Assembly (NCBI RefSeq): GCF_001039355.2 | Contig: NW_019775635.1 | Location: 530,334 to 570,300, forward strand | DNA from: Lingula anatina | Lineage: Eukaryota; Brachiopoda; Lingulata; Lingulida; Lingulidae | Direction: 5' to 3' | Length of the DNA: 39,967 nucleotides | In this document: positions 1 through 12,800 of the stretch, one piece after another | Numbering within the stretch: position 1 is the first letter of the stretch | Layout: each line of letters starts with the position of its first letter | Notes under the pieces: model-generated | What the model saw: only the letters and a program-made list of their open reading frames with translations | What the model was told of the DNA's origin: nothing | Database searches by the model: none | Made by a program: the position numbers and the translations under genes

Positions 1-1908
1 GTCCCATAGCACCGTTGTATCCGGGGATTGACGGGTTGAAAACATTGTCGTATGACACAAGTAGTGTCTGAAAATCTTGTTTGTCCCCTGATGTCAACAG
101 AGAATCTGGATCCAACTTTACGGCAGCAGAGTGAAGTACTGGTGACGCAATAGAAATGTTGGAAGGCGAAGTATCCAAAGTGGATGGCTGGAACTCAAGC
201 GATTTTTCACTATCGCTCACTGGACAGACAAAACCAATGTGAGAGTTGCGTTTCACAATACATGGTAGTCCGGTGTCGTTTGTAAGTCTTATTTTGTTAT
301 GAACTGATCTTACGACTTGCGGATTTAACCACACAGGCGAAGAATCATTGCCATAGACACATGGTTCAACGGCGAGTTCCTTCTCACCAATCAAATTATC
401 AGGAATGACAGTTTCAATATAGTCTCCAGGCCAAAGCGTGGAATTTATTGGTCCCGCGCGAAGTATATGAGACTGAGTACGTTTGATGTTTGCTGTAGAT
501 CGAACGTTTTTTCCAGCATCATACGTAATAGAGGAGCCATCTGAAAAAGAAATCAGCTTTCGGGCTGGTCTTAAAGTAATATCGTTCATCTCTAAAAATG
601 GAGTTCCGGCCAAAATTTCGGTACTCAACTGGTCTACTACGAGAGCCTCCAGGAAAAACGATCTCTCATTTCGAGTGAGGTGTATACGAGTTTCACCTAT
701 AACGTTCAAGGTGGATTTCCCGTCTGCCTGGCTGGCTGTTTGTGACTTGTTAGGTAAGATGGGCGCTCCTATCTCTATTGCAGTAGTCTGACTTATCAAA
801 TTAGACTCGGCACCACAATCGAGTGTTAAATGAACCGGGTGTTGATTGTGATAAGCATCGAAGCATGGCGAAGGACTAATGCGGACACGTTGAACCTCTG
901 CGCTGGGAATCTCAAAATTTGAGTTGGTAGACACGTCTGCTACAACAATTTCCTCATCAGAGGATGACTCTTCATTGCACATAACCTGGTGAGTCCTGGT
1001 GATGTAAAGTTTATCTTGCTCGGGTAAAAATTTGCAAGTGCTGAGAAAATGATCGTAGCGTTGTCGACCGGCCTGTTTACAAAGCGGGCAAGAACGTTTT
1101 TTTGCGTTGAAAATAGGAACGTGCTCCTTCACGGGAGAGAAAATTTTGGGTTTTTGCTTTGTAATTGCTCTCATGGCACGAATTTCCTCGTGAGAATTCA
1201 ATTGATCCAATAATGAATCTAAAGCTTGAGATATTTCAGGTTTGATTGAAGCGAGAGTTCGAGATCGTAACTCCGTTCCGTATCGCTCTTTCACTAGCAA
1301 GGGCAAATCTTTGTGAATTAACTTCAACCAGGTGAGTATGACAAAGTTTTCTAAAGAAGGCGAAATTTCTTCGTCGTCTGTCATAACCTCGTTGTGATGA
1401 GTAATACCACCATCGGCGGTGAGCAAATTGTCTTCTACAAACGCCATTAAACGCTGATATAAATCCTCCGGCCTCTCGTCGGGTTCAAGTTTTATTTGCG
1501 CAAAGTCTAGAAAGTGAGCGCCGGTTGATTGAAAACCAAAGTGTAACCGAATAGACTGCCAAACAGAATTCAGACTGGTAGAGCTTTTCACAATTGATCC
1601 ACGTGAAATTACTGGACAAAAGTTGGCTATTTGATTTAGCATAGATCTAATTGGGTTACCTTTTGTTGTGCTGTGCGTCGTTGTCTCTCAGAAATGGTAC
1701 CGTCGTCGTCGACAAATCCACGTAGAGGATTTTGTTTGGTTTTCTTCAACCATGTCACACTACTTGACAAAAAGTGCGAAAATGTTGCATCTTGTGAGAG
1801 CAGAAACTCGAGATTTTGCTTCTACTTCTCGAAGGATCCTATTGTCTCCGCTTTTGTAAGCACCCATTGCTTTGGTGCTCTAAGTGAACTTGTACTTGTA
1901 CTAGCCAT
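1..1908 (-). mobile_element. LTR retrotransposon gag-pol, 5' part, broken (Ty3/Gypsy-like)
   Basis: Seen on the minus strand: a start codon at 1908-1906, a Gag-like region, a zinc-knuckle-like CX2CX9HX4C motif (CPLC...H...C, about 1033-1090), a retropepsin-like motif LDCGAESNLIS (its DCG at 812-820) with a later ILAGTPF motif, and near base 1 the peptide VFNPSIPGYNGAMG that opens the reverse-transcriptase region in this invertebrate family. The frame is open from about 1640 to 1 and runs off the window, so RT, RNase H and integrase lie outside. Two lesions are visible: an in-frame TAG at 1824-1822, 28 codons after the start, and a one-base deletion near 1641-1643 that separates the first about 90 codons from the rest. 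The active-site triplet is DCG rather than the usual DSG or DTG, which seems to be a feature of the lineage. This is an inactive copy. Assignment to Ty3/Gypsy rather than another LTR clade is inference, because the RT core is not in view. Confidence 0.85.
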
Positions 1909-1949
1909 TTTCAAATGTATCTCTGACGTACGTAGTTACGAACTATTAA

Positions 1950-2550
1950 AAATACCGCTGCCACCACGCCATGACATGAAGCAAACAAACACGTCTTTAG
2001 TGTCCAAATCATATACCTCAAGTGCCGACAAGGCACTCAGCGTTTATTTACATGCAAATCAGGCAGATGACCAAGTGTCACTGCTAGAGGCAATTACGTA
2101 CTATACAGCTGTGTTTACTCGTTACAATCGAATGCACTTTACATAATACTGGCGCTGAAAACTGCGCACTTGCACTTACAGATTTCATAAAGATTTCATA
2201 AAAATCTCTTGACCTGAGTTGAGCTGACAAACGAAATTTGAATGATATAATTTGTTCATGCTCTTTAATGTCAAGTGACGTGAATATGTGGCTTTTACTG
2301 AACATGGGGTTAGTTTATGCACATAACTGAGATTTCTTTTTATCGGAATTGTTCAACCTATCTATGCGCACAACCTTTCCAATTTCTGCATAATTACCGA
2401 CATCTCCTTGAAGCATGGATAAGGTACTGAAAAGCTTGAGTCCAACAAACTGCCTCACACATCCTTCCTTTTATATTAGTGAAACATTTACGCTGAATGT
2501 CCTTTGCTCTTGCCTCTGCGCTTTTCTGTCTTTATATAGATGTTGTAACA
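1950..2550 (-). repeat. Probable 5' LTR and primer-binding site of the retrotransposon
   Basis: Upstream of the Gag start on the minus strand lies TGGTGGCAGCGG (about 1953-1964), placed and shaped like a tRNA primer-binding site. Before it come a sequence ending in TCA and, about 80 bases further out, an AATAAA signal (complement at 2043-2048), as expected for the R/U5 part of an LTR. A possible 5' boundary is a TGTTACAACA start at about 2550, but a TATA-like TATATAAA sits only about 12 bases inside it, which is unusually close. The second LTR is outside the window, so neither LTR boundary can be proven. Confidence 0.4.
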
Positions 2551-4284
2551 TATTGTAAACCAATATATTTTACACTCTATTCATTATCGCGTGTTGATTT
2601 GTAGGTGTGATTAGTGATAGACCAAGTAATGTGAAGAATGTGAGATAAAAGACGCAGGCTGTATTGCCTCTGAAATCAAATTGTTCGTAGAAGTATTACA
2701 AAATCATCGCATCCTGGGGAAAAGCAACCTTCAGATAAATAGCCATGGTTCTGTTAACCGCAGCTATCTCCTTAACTCAAAATGCCTACTTTCATTACTT
2801 ATATTTACATGTGAATTTGATGAAATATTAACACAACGACTAAAATTATGAGTGTACTAAGGGTTTGTGTCTTAGAGTAAGTAATAAAGGAAAATAGATT
2901 TAAAACAACAAAAATTGCTTTATCAAACACTATCCCTTATTTATAAATGTAAGGCTTCATATGTTTCTCAAAAAGCAGCCCCAAGTTATGTGCAGTACTT
3001 AAATCAGTAGGTAAATTATTCCATATCTTTGGCTCATATAAAGTAAAAGTTTTAACTGCAGCACGCGATCGGCACAGAAATCAGTGGAAATGTCACTCAG
3101 ATAATTTTGGATAATTGTTGTTGCGATTTTAGACTGCATAAGTCATTGTCATCATGATTATTATTCTTATTAGTATTATTTATTCATTTTTAATATTATA
3201 GTAGTTGTCCCCGCCTTCTCTTAAGCTACCAGCATCAACAGCTAGAGTCAGGAAAAAAGGGGCCTTTGAATGAAGAGGCCTCTAAATTTAGTTTTTATTT
3301 GATACATTAGACATCAGACAGACATGCCGCCGCCTGAGCTGCCAGCATCAGGCATCTGATCAACGAGACAAAATTCAGACTGAATCCTAATACAGATTGT
3401 GTCGCGGCTGATAGCTCTTATTACATGTGATCCTCCACTGGCATCATCTAAAAATCATAGACACGTTCTTTGCATAAAATCCTATGGCGATTTAACTTAA
3501 TTTGGTGCATTTTAGATTGAAAAGTAGAAGGATGGAAATGACAAACAGTCTGTCAAAAAGGTCCGTTATTATTTCCCTAAGTCCCACCCAGAGGTCCAAG
3601 GTGTTTTAATCGTTATATATGTCATCTGTTTTAATTACCTGTTTAATCATGTACAGTACCATACACTGGGATGTCCTAAGACTAAAGATGTTGTAAGCCT
3701 CTAGCAGTTAAAATTCTCGAGACAGATGTCGTTATATTCCCTCCTGCTATTTGCCAGTGGCAAGAAATTTCACCAAGAAGCCAGGTAGAAAGTAACGCCG
3801 TTTCTAATCTCATTCCTATTGAATCCCTGGACGCACATGCAAATTAGGCTAGGGTCCTTTTGTCTGCAAATAATATATTCGAGCTTACTTCACTTACCGT
3901 GGCCGGTGCCCGAACGCAACATTAGTAGCGATGAGGTCGTGTCTATTTATTTTACCTGTACGTTGGTTGATTAATTCGTGGCTCGAATTCTAAATTTGGG
4001 TATCCGTGCTCACAAATCTGAGGTTCGGGTTGGCAAACGCCTACTCCGTTTATAAGGCCTTAATATTCGTAACTGTATTATTTATCAGATGATAGGTTTA
4101 GCCGAGGCTTTTATGGGGTAATGCTGGCCAACCGGATATCGACGTATTTTGACTCGAACACTGGATTTACGTTGGAGTTGCAAACAATATCATTTTTTCG
4201 TATATTGGCGTAAACAAAACAGGTTTTACTATTAAGCCTCAGCAAACCGTTCATAAGACTGATTATTTTTATACCCCGTTCTAG
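2551..4284. other. Upstream noncoding DNA of the CEMIP-like gene
   Basis: Apart from the LINE remnant, no coding exon was recognised here on either strand. The CEMIP-like gene needs an upstream exon ending in phase 1 with a signal peptide or membrane anchor. No ATG followed by a hydrophobic run and a suitable donor was found by eye, so that exon is either very short here or lies further upstream. Confidence 0.5.
2937..3075 (-). mobile_element. LINE ORF2 3'-end remnant
   Basis: The minus strand encodes a short open tail containing EPKIWNNLPTDLST and ending PYIYK-stop near 2937. The KIWNNLP motif is typical of the extreme C-terminus of non-LTR (Jockey/CR1-like) reverse transcriptases. Only about 40 codons remain, which fits the usual 5' truncation of LINE copies. 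It lies in the gap between the LTR element and the CEMIP-like gene and has no evident function. Confidence 0.6.
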
Positions 4285-5219
4285 TGACCAGGGCCGATAA
4301 TTCTTGCCCAGATAAGGACTCGCAACTAGTACAGTGGAGACCGGGAGACAGTCCAAACACTGACGTCACCATCGCCAATGACAACCTATATCTGCTGGAC
4401 CAATCAACAACAGTAAAAAGCATAACGGTTCAAGATGGAGGTAGGTCCACTGCAGCTTGTACAACACGTGTTTTCAGATGCGGGGATATTTATCGATCGA
4501 TTATTGCCATTATGGGTTGAATATATGAAAAAAAAAACATGCGCTTTATTTTGTGTCTCATTTAATTTCAGTTGATTTTATTATAAACAGATATACATAA
4601 ATGATTTAATCAAAGTCGAAGATAGTTCTGTCTGGAGGATATTATTTCATACTTGTGTCATTGACAGTTTTTTTCTGGTTTTTCTGAATGGCAGAAAACA
4701 AGCACCATAGCCGAAACTACTAAGAAATAAACGTGAACTTTTGACAACTTTTACTCTCTCTTCTAGGAAAACTTGTTTTCAAAGATGGCGTGGCCCCGAT
4801 TGTCGTGAAAACAAAACACATTCTTATAGAAGATGGCGGAGAGATGCACATTGGAAGTCCTGATTGCAGGTAAGGTTTAACATTGAACTGCTATAAATGA
4901 TTTTTGCAGACATTGCAATCGTAAGGTTTAGACATGTACTACACATAATACAGCATGCAAATAGAACATATAGAACACATCAGAATACACAGACGAAAGC
5001 CTGCACGAGATGGCTAACACAAAGTCTATATTTAGGCTTTTTGTTTGACAATTTTAAGATACAAGGGGAAGGTAACCATCATCCTCCAAGGTAAGTCAAC
5101 CGACTTTGGAGAGGTACCAGAATTTGGCAGGAAGTTTATTGGTGTCAGTAAAGGTGGTACCTTGGAAATTCACGGTAAGACGAAGACTGCTTGGACCTTT
5201 CTGGAAGGGCACCTCACAG
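4285..5219 (+). other. G8 domain block (exons 1-3 of the CEMIP-like gene)
   Basis: These three exons encode about residues 1-140 of the visible protein. They start CPDKDSQLVQWRPGD, the usual beginning of the mature CEMIP G8 region, and continue through VQDGGKLVFKDGVAPIVVK, ILIEDGGEMHIGSPDC and RKFIGVSKGGTLEIHGK. G8 domains carry eight conserved glycines and are required for hyaluronan handling in vertebrate CEMIP. Exon 3 uses an AAG acceptor (5056-5058) that sits in a weak pyrimidine tract. The frame and the protein match support it. Confidence 0.85.
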
Positions 5220-8200
5220 GTAAGGGGTTAGTTGTAACACCAAGACTGTTAAATTTAAGACTACCCTAATGCTATGCATCAGCTTCTTTTTCTTTCTGTT
5301 TTCTCTTACTTTTATTGGTCCATTTTCGTTGTCTAAGATTTTTTTCTTGGTATATTTTACAATGTTGAATGACGTAACGATGTATTTCATGTAGCTATGA
5401 AACTATAATAACAATTAAGAATACCAGTTGTTTAAGAACAATAGATAAAGATCCGATTGGAAATCAATTTTGAGAGATAACAATGCGTATATAACGCAGA
5501 AAAGCAAGGCCCTACGGATTGTTACAATAATAAGATATGATATAACGGAGCATCTCCAATTCATCAACACGACAGTGTCCTCAATCTGAAATAACTCGTA
5601 TATTAAAGGGTCACTGGCGGAAGGAGAAGACAAAGATTCTGACATGTCGCGAGGGTTAAACGTGCGTGTCATAGACCAGGAGACAGGCACCATCACAGCC
5701 CGCGAGGCGTTTGACACGCGCTTTGATACCACGGCCTCGGATAGATTCACTGAATTCATCACGGAGCAGAAAGGTGACTCACTTATTTATAAAATTGATT
5801 GCAAACTATGACCAAACTACATAATCTATAGTAAAGGTCACCTTTGAATTTTACGTTTCCATATTTATTTTCTTACTCTTCAAATACATCTTAATTTGGA
5901 GCTGTAATTACATCATAATTCATAACATCTTAAACTGATCTCGATGAAACATACATATAGATGGAGCCATAATAGCCATATCAGCCAATGACAAGGCCTT
6001 CGTGAAACTTTACTCGGCTGGCAAGACTCTGTTGGCCAATATGGGGAGCACTGACATTAATAGCGTTGGCTCTTGGTGAGTGCTAAGTACACACACTGGA
6101 CAATAGAAGTGTCACCCCTTGAATCAGAGTAATCAAAGTTTTTAACCTGAAGAGGCGGAATATAAGCAATATCAGCATACCGATACAATTGAATTGTTCA
6201 GTCAGAACCGTTTCTTTTGCGAAATTTGATGTTAATAAAATGATACCAGGAGCATATCATTCCACAGTCATTTATTTCCCCCAAAGTATTGGTTCAGTAG
6301 GGGTGACACTTCTTTTGTCCAGTGTATGTAAATGTTTTAATTGAAATAAAGTCAATGTCATTTAAATGCCTTTAAAAAGTTTTTATTCAACATAAGGGTC
6401 CATTGATGAGAAAGTTGATTGGGTAATCTACAGTTCTGCTGTAAATATTTTTGAAAATATGTTGATATGAAAAGTGTTAACCAGTCTGTTGGTTTAGCCA
6501 TACATCCGTTTTCTAGGCATGTGACGTGTCTCCCGCTCCTTATATATAAATTGACATTAACCTTCATGTGCACATGTACACCTTTTTAAATCTTTCAGTG
6601 GGCCATATGTGGGGGTGAACTTTATGCATCCATGCGATCGATACCAAAAGTAATAAGTATGTACGAGAAAGGTCACATCGACAGTGGAAAATACATGCTG
6701 GGGTTGGGTCTGGGTGGGGTGGGGGGGTGGGGGGGCGAGTGTGCGCCAATACCTTCTGCTCCTTAATTACCATCCCTCCACTGACAACTAACGTAACAAA
6801 ACCAAATGTTTCCCCATACCTACAAACTGTTAGACAATTATCTGCGTCTGTTGTTACAGCATGCAAGGCAATGTAATTTAAACTCCCCAATTAAAAATAA
6901 AACTGGGGTCCCTGGCACAGACCAAAAGCTCATGGATAGGGTCAGTTGTGTATACAGTATTATTGACATGTTTAATTTTTTATGTTAAGGGACCCCTGGG
7001 CGTTCATTACTGTTAAAGGCTCACCTTCGGAGACTGTCGAAGAAACAGTGGAATACATTAGTAAGTGAATCTTGCATATTTTGATTTCTTTAATCTTATC
7101 ACTCACTGCTAGAACATTTTAGACGTATAATCGTCGCACCCCACAACTTGTTACACAGTAAAAATGATCAAATTAATCTGTATGAAATGTTTAAATATTT
7201 TATTTCAATTATTTATGTTCTTTTCTGTGCCACTCAGTTTTGACACAAAACACAAATTCAAATAACCCTCGGGTTTTCATAACTATGCTTTGTCTTATCA
7301 CGTTCAATTATGTCCATCCTTCATCGTTTTAATTAAAATTTAGTAGTGTAGAGCTTTTTTATATTTTCATTTGTAGTTTTTATCCTTATGGACTTTAATG
7401 CATTTCAGCTAAAAAAACAACTCACTACGCCACTACTGAAAAGATGTTCACAAATTCTATGGGTCGGTTCCGTGTCTACGTGAAAAGTGGATATGACGGT
7501 CAGTGTCATCTGTATGCACCTGATTATAGACCCCATTTACATACCTACATGTATAGCACACATCATTAGATCCGCACCCATGCTTTTGAGTTTATAACAC
7601 TGTTTAAATTTTTATGCCCGTGTGATAAACCTACTAAATGTAGTACAATTAGAAATGCCTTTTTTTCCTATTTTCTAACTCTTTTTTCAACTGAAGAATT
7701 TATCAATATTGATCTAAACCAACTGTATTAATTCATTAAACATTCAATATTTTGTAAAATGTCAAAATTAAAATTTTAAACTATATAAAGAAAACCATCA
7801 TTCCATTCACACAGGAACAGAAGGGAAGGCAAGTGGTGCAATCGAGCTGACCGACGAAACAGATGGTCGCGTGATCACGCTCGCAGATGACGTCAGCAGT
7901 TGGGAAGAGGGAGATCGTATAGTAATCAGTAGTACCGATTATTCCATGTATCAGGCGGAAGAATTTCTGATTGGAAATTGTGAAGTTTGTAATAGTAATC
8001 AAGTCAATATCATGGGTAAGAATTTATTTAACTATCTAATCACTTAATTTATTAAGATAATTAAAAATATCATTTATAGAACTATTAGGATCATTATTAT
8101 CCAGCTTTAAATGGAGATTCACGGCACATGATGATGTTATCATGAAGATCGCATGATGGCATTCCCATGTTAAGAAAGTAATCACTGAAATTAAGCATTC

Positions 8201-8520
8201 GATTACGTAAGTGTGTGTGACAATTAAAGTTCATTGATCGACACTCACAGCGGATTTATAGAGCGCTAAACAACATTAAAAATGTTCATGTGTCATATTG
8301 AGTACGAATGTATCTCTTTGTGCCTTTGTCTAAAACGGCCTCAGATGGATTTCTGTGTGAAAAATGTTTGTACTATTACGTTTTATGGTCGTAATGTAGA
8401 TAGATTTTGACAAGCCCAGAGGTAAATCCCAATTCTTACATACGCGGTATTGTTCAATCGGATAAATAAAACGCATCTGCTTTAGAATAGTTTTATACTG
8501 GATAAAAAGATACCATGATC

Positions 8521-8572
<52 letters not shown>

Positions 8573-9817
8573 TCCTTCCAGGTCCAGTCAAGTACCTTCA
8601 TTTTGGCGGGTCATCGTACGGCGTGGACATGCGTGCTGAGGTTGGACTCCTCAGCAGAAATATCCTGATTAAGGGAGAAATGGAAGCAAGCTGTTATGGA
8701 GACAATTTCTGCCAGTTCTTTGATTTTGACACTTTTGGCGGGCATTTGAAGGTAACGTATACTACATTTATTACTCAGGTAACATCGTATGGTTCCAAAT
8801 TGCCCTCCGATTTTACTGTGGCATTACAAATACTAATACTTTTAGAAAATGTTTTTAATCTGAGATTTAGATATAGAAAATATAGAAAATGATAATGCTA
8901 CAACAATTTGTACCGATGATCATTTGTTTGTTTAAAAATGAATGTCCCTAAAACTGACTCGCTAATAGCTAGATTATAAGAAAAGTGGATTGAAAACATC
9001 TTGCTTTTTCAAAAAAAAAAAAAAAAAAAAAAAAATCTCTCAAAGCCCAAGTGGAGTGCACTTGGTGCATTCATCAGACAAAATAACTTAGCATGGAACA
9101 ATGAATATCTGGGAGTAAATCGGACATTTTTTTAATTTAATGAAGTTTAAATTTCCCCAGGTCGTCAAAGGTTTCAAATCAGTCCATCTGTCAGGAATAG
9201 AAGTGTTTAATATGGGTCAGCAGATCCTTGGAAGTTATCCAATCCATTTCCACATCTGTGGTGACGTCGACGAACTCGGTGGATACACCAATCCTACTTG
9301 GGTTAAAGACCTGTCCATCCATCACTGCTTCAGTCGCTGTGTCACCATCCATGCTACAAATGGATTGTTGGTGGGTATTGTCTTTTGTACTTAAGGAAAC
9401 GGCGCTAAAACAACTGTGCTTTAACATGTGTGATTGTGCACTTTGAAATTTCAATTATTATCATTCGATTTATACTAATTATGCGGATTACTAATCTCCA
9501 CTTATTGACATATTTTGTATCTTAGGTTCAAAATGTCGTCGGATACGATACACTTGGTCATTGCTTTTTCCTGGAGGACGGTAATGAACAAAGGAATACT
9601 CTGGACCATAACTTGGGTCTCCTCACCAAACCAGGCACCCTCCTCCCGTCTGATAGGGACAGCGACATGTGTAAAGCTATAGTGGACAGAGTTATCCCGG
9701 GGTATACACCTTCAGTTGATGCCTGCAAGTAAGTGCTGGTACACGCATCAGGGCGCTCTTTCACCTATGTGTCTCCACAACCCTCCCTACATCCCTGTCT
9801 TCCCCTACATCCCTCTT

Positions 9818-9887
<70 letters not shown>

Positions 9888-12800
9888 TGGTGATTAAGAA
9901 CCAGATGTCATGTGGTACATTGACGTCATAGTAGAAATTCTGTTGTCATATTGCAGTGGAGTTAGCACATTCTGGCTTACCCACCCGAACAATACCCTCA
10001 CCAACAATGCAGCCGGTGGCTCTGAGGTATGTGTAACTGAAAACATATAAACGGTAGATACTTGACAACATCTTAATTTTCATTATAGAAATTTACAAGA
10101 AATTTAGAAATCTTTATAAACTTCAAAATAATTTTACATATGACGTAGTAAAAGCGAAAACTATGTTTTACTTGCCAACAGACGTCTCTCCACAAAAATT
10201 AATAAAAAAAGTGAAAGATTAATTAAATTTTCACATGCCGTCCATTTTTTATCATGCCACATTCATATTTATATCACAGCTTGACATATCCACACGGGCG
10301 TTCAATATTATAATTAAACCCCTCATTTTCCATCAGAAAAGACACAGTGGAAAGAGGCGTCGTTAAGGGCGAATAAATGGAAAAAAGAATTCATAAGTTT
10401 ATGACGATGCAATACCAGTTTCCTTTTTATCCACATATGCAAACCGTGGCAACACCTTCCAATGCAGACATATAAATCAGAAAAGATTTCTTCAGCTGTT
10501 TTATAAGGATAAAGTCATTTTTCTTCAATCCCTGATAAAGATGCTCTGATAGACAATGAAATGTTGGAGGTAAACATTATTAGGATCCAGCTGTTAATTG
10601 AAGAAAACATTTTTCTTGGACATATAAATAACTTTCCAGGGTGTATGCTACTGGTTTATATTCCCAGAAGAACCCACCGGTCCCTCTGTAGGCACCCTAC
10701 CCCCGGGTCACAGCCCCCACAGTCCCGTCAAGAAGTTCTACAACAACAGGGCGCACTCTAGCGTGAAAAGGGTGAGTTATATTGGCTTGCGATAATAATA
10801 CCTGTTTTGTAACTCAGTGGAACTATCTGTGCTTCGATCAGGGCAATAGTCACTCTTTTATCATAACGTGCCACTAGCTCTGTTAGATTTAACTTAATTG
10901 TAGCCTAGATTTTTCAGTTTTAATATCATTTTTGTAAAAGTGGTAGCCATCTGTGTTTTGCAGTATTCCTTGTTGTTGTCCAAGGGACTGAAACTAACGC
11001 CATCTACCGAAGATGATCCTGCGGAATATTTATCCCTGACGGGCAACCGGTAAAGGCATTTGTTTTGTCTCTGACATTCTTATTCCAATGCGGAAAAATA
11101 ATACTGTTACAGATGTACTAACCTGCAGTACGATGACGCTAAGAAAGTAAGTCGTGACTCTTTTGGCGTTAGATTAACAATTTTAGACTGCTAGTTGAAT
11201 ATCGACCGAGCAGAAACCTGCGTAAATTTTTAGCCCAGTGGCGTATCATAAAATGTTATTTTTTTAGTATTTTACAAAACATCGTTATGGTAAATGAATG
11301 AAAATTAATAACAAATAAATGGACTCAGTCACTGAAATATTTTTATTATACCAACGATATTGATTGTTAGTTATAACAATTAAAATTGTTCTGAAATCTA
11401 TTTAGCCAATAATCCAACTTTCCTTTAACCGGTATCAGTTTTCAGTAATCTAATTAGGCCCCCAAACGTCAAGACTTATTGTGAAGTCTTACATGTAGGT
11501 CCCAGCATCTAGGACGCAAAGTGTAAACCGCCCTAAGCTCCCTTTACATACATATAAAGGGGTTTCTTTTCCATTCCAGACACGCTCCCCACGTGGACGC
11601 TGACCTTGAAAAGCCAAGGTCACCATCTGTGATAGAACGGTACACGGTGTTTAAGACCAAAAGTAGGGGTATATGGGGGCGTGGCGGAGATATTTATGTC
11701 AAAAACTCAAGGTATTTCATTCGGAGCGTTTTAGTTCCTTTCAATAGGTTTTGTCCATTGATATACTAAGCTTAATTGAAGAAAAAGTAAATTAACTGTG
11801 CTTCAATAGTTTGTGACTTTCCGTTTTGATTTAGTTAGAAACGTGAGCTGCACGTGTATAATCTGCACATTCATACTGTGGGGCTGATATCAGTATTATC
11901 AGTGGCGGTGATATCAACGTACCTTGTTCAAAATGTGCTTAATGGTACACAATTGAAGCAATCTAAACTCCAAACTGGCTTGTTATTTCAGGTTTGCGGA
12001 TCTATTGAATGCGATAACTTTTGCGAGGTAAACAGCCGATATTATCTCTCTATCTATCAGAATATAAGTTTTCTTACAAATTCCTACAGTTTTCTTACAA
12101 TTTACAAATAACGCATCTCTTCTGAGAAAAAAAGGTGGAGCTTAGAGAAAACAGTTATTTAGAATAATTAAAACCTTCGTAAAGGTGACTCCGTCCCCCC
12201 ATTCTTAAAGTTGACTCTGCTTCTCAGCCTTTTGATGACAAATATTTGACCAATATCCATTGATCTCACATGAACGTGACAGAACACACTTCAAGTGTTG
12301 ACAATCACTTCCAGTTCAGGCAGGACACCATACGACCCAGGTAGTCACCAGGAGGTCACAGACAGTATCTTTGTCGGTGAAAGTGAAAACAGAGGAACCC
12401 AAATGCAGAATGACAACACACAGAATTGGGCGGCCGGCTTTGACGGAAAGATGCGAAGTTTTCCGAATGACCCGTAAGTGAAATATGGTGGTTAATGGTA
12501 ATTTCTTTTGTACATTTTTTGGTTTTGATTGAACGCCACTGAGTGCGTTATTATCCTCTTGAGAGTTAAATGTACTGCCAAAATAACAAAGGTGTTGCAC
12601 AATGCGAAACATCACTTAAGTGTGTGTCCATGATAAGACCAGTCNGGTTTTGTCCATTGATATACTAAGCTTAATTGAAGAAAAAGTAACTTAACTGTGC
12701 TTCAATAGTTTGTGACTTTCCGTTTTGATTTAGTTAGAAACGTGAGCTGCACGTGTATAATCTGCACATTCATACTGTGGGGCTGATATCAGTATTATCA

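Larger units (their letters stand above)
5609..7498 (+). other. GG (ILEI/FAM3-like) domain block (exons 4-7 of the CEMIP-like gene)
   Basis: Exons 4-6 encode GLNVRVIDQETGTI, EAFDTR, FITEQKDGAIIAISANDKA and WDPWAFITVKGSPSETVEE, the classic GG-domain pattern. Exon 7 is a short linker (MGRFRVYVKSGYDG). The segment between this domain and the beta-helix is much shorter than in human CEMIP, where about a hundred extra residues sit before the STDYSMYQAEEF motif. That comparison is from memory of the family and should be aligned. Acceptors of exons 4 and 6 are also AAG. Confidence 0.8.

Noticed and set aside
483-791. Plus-strand ORF of 102 codons
   Set aside because: Shadow of the retrotransposon frame on the opposite strand, with no family resemblance.
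1673-2146. Plus-strand ORF of 157 codons
   Set aside because: Runs antisense across the Gag start and the LTR region. Composition is not protein-like and no motif is recognisable.
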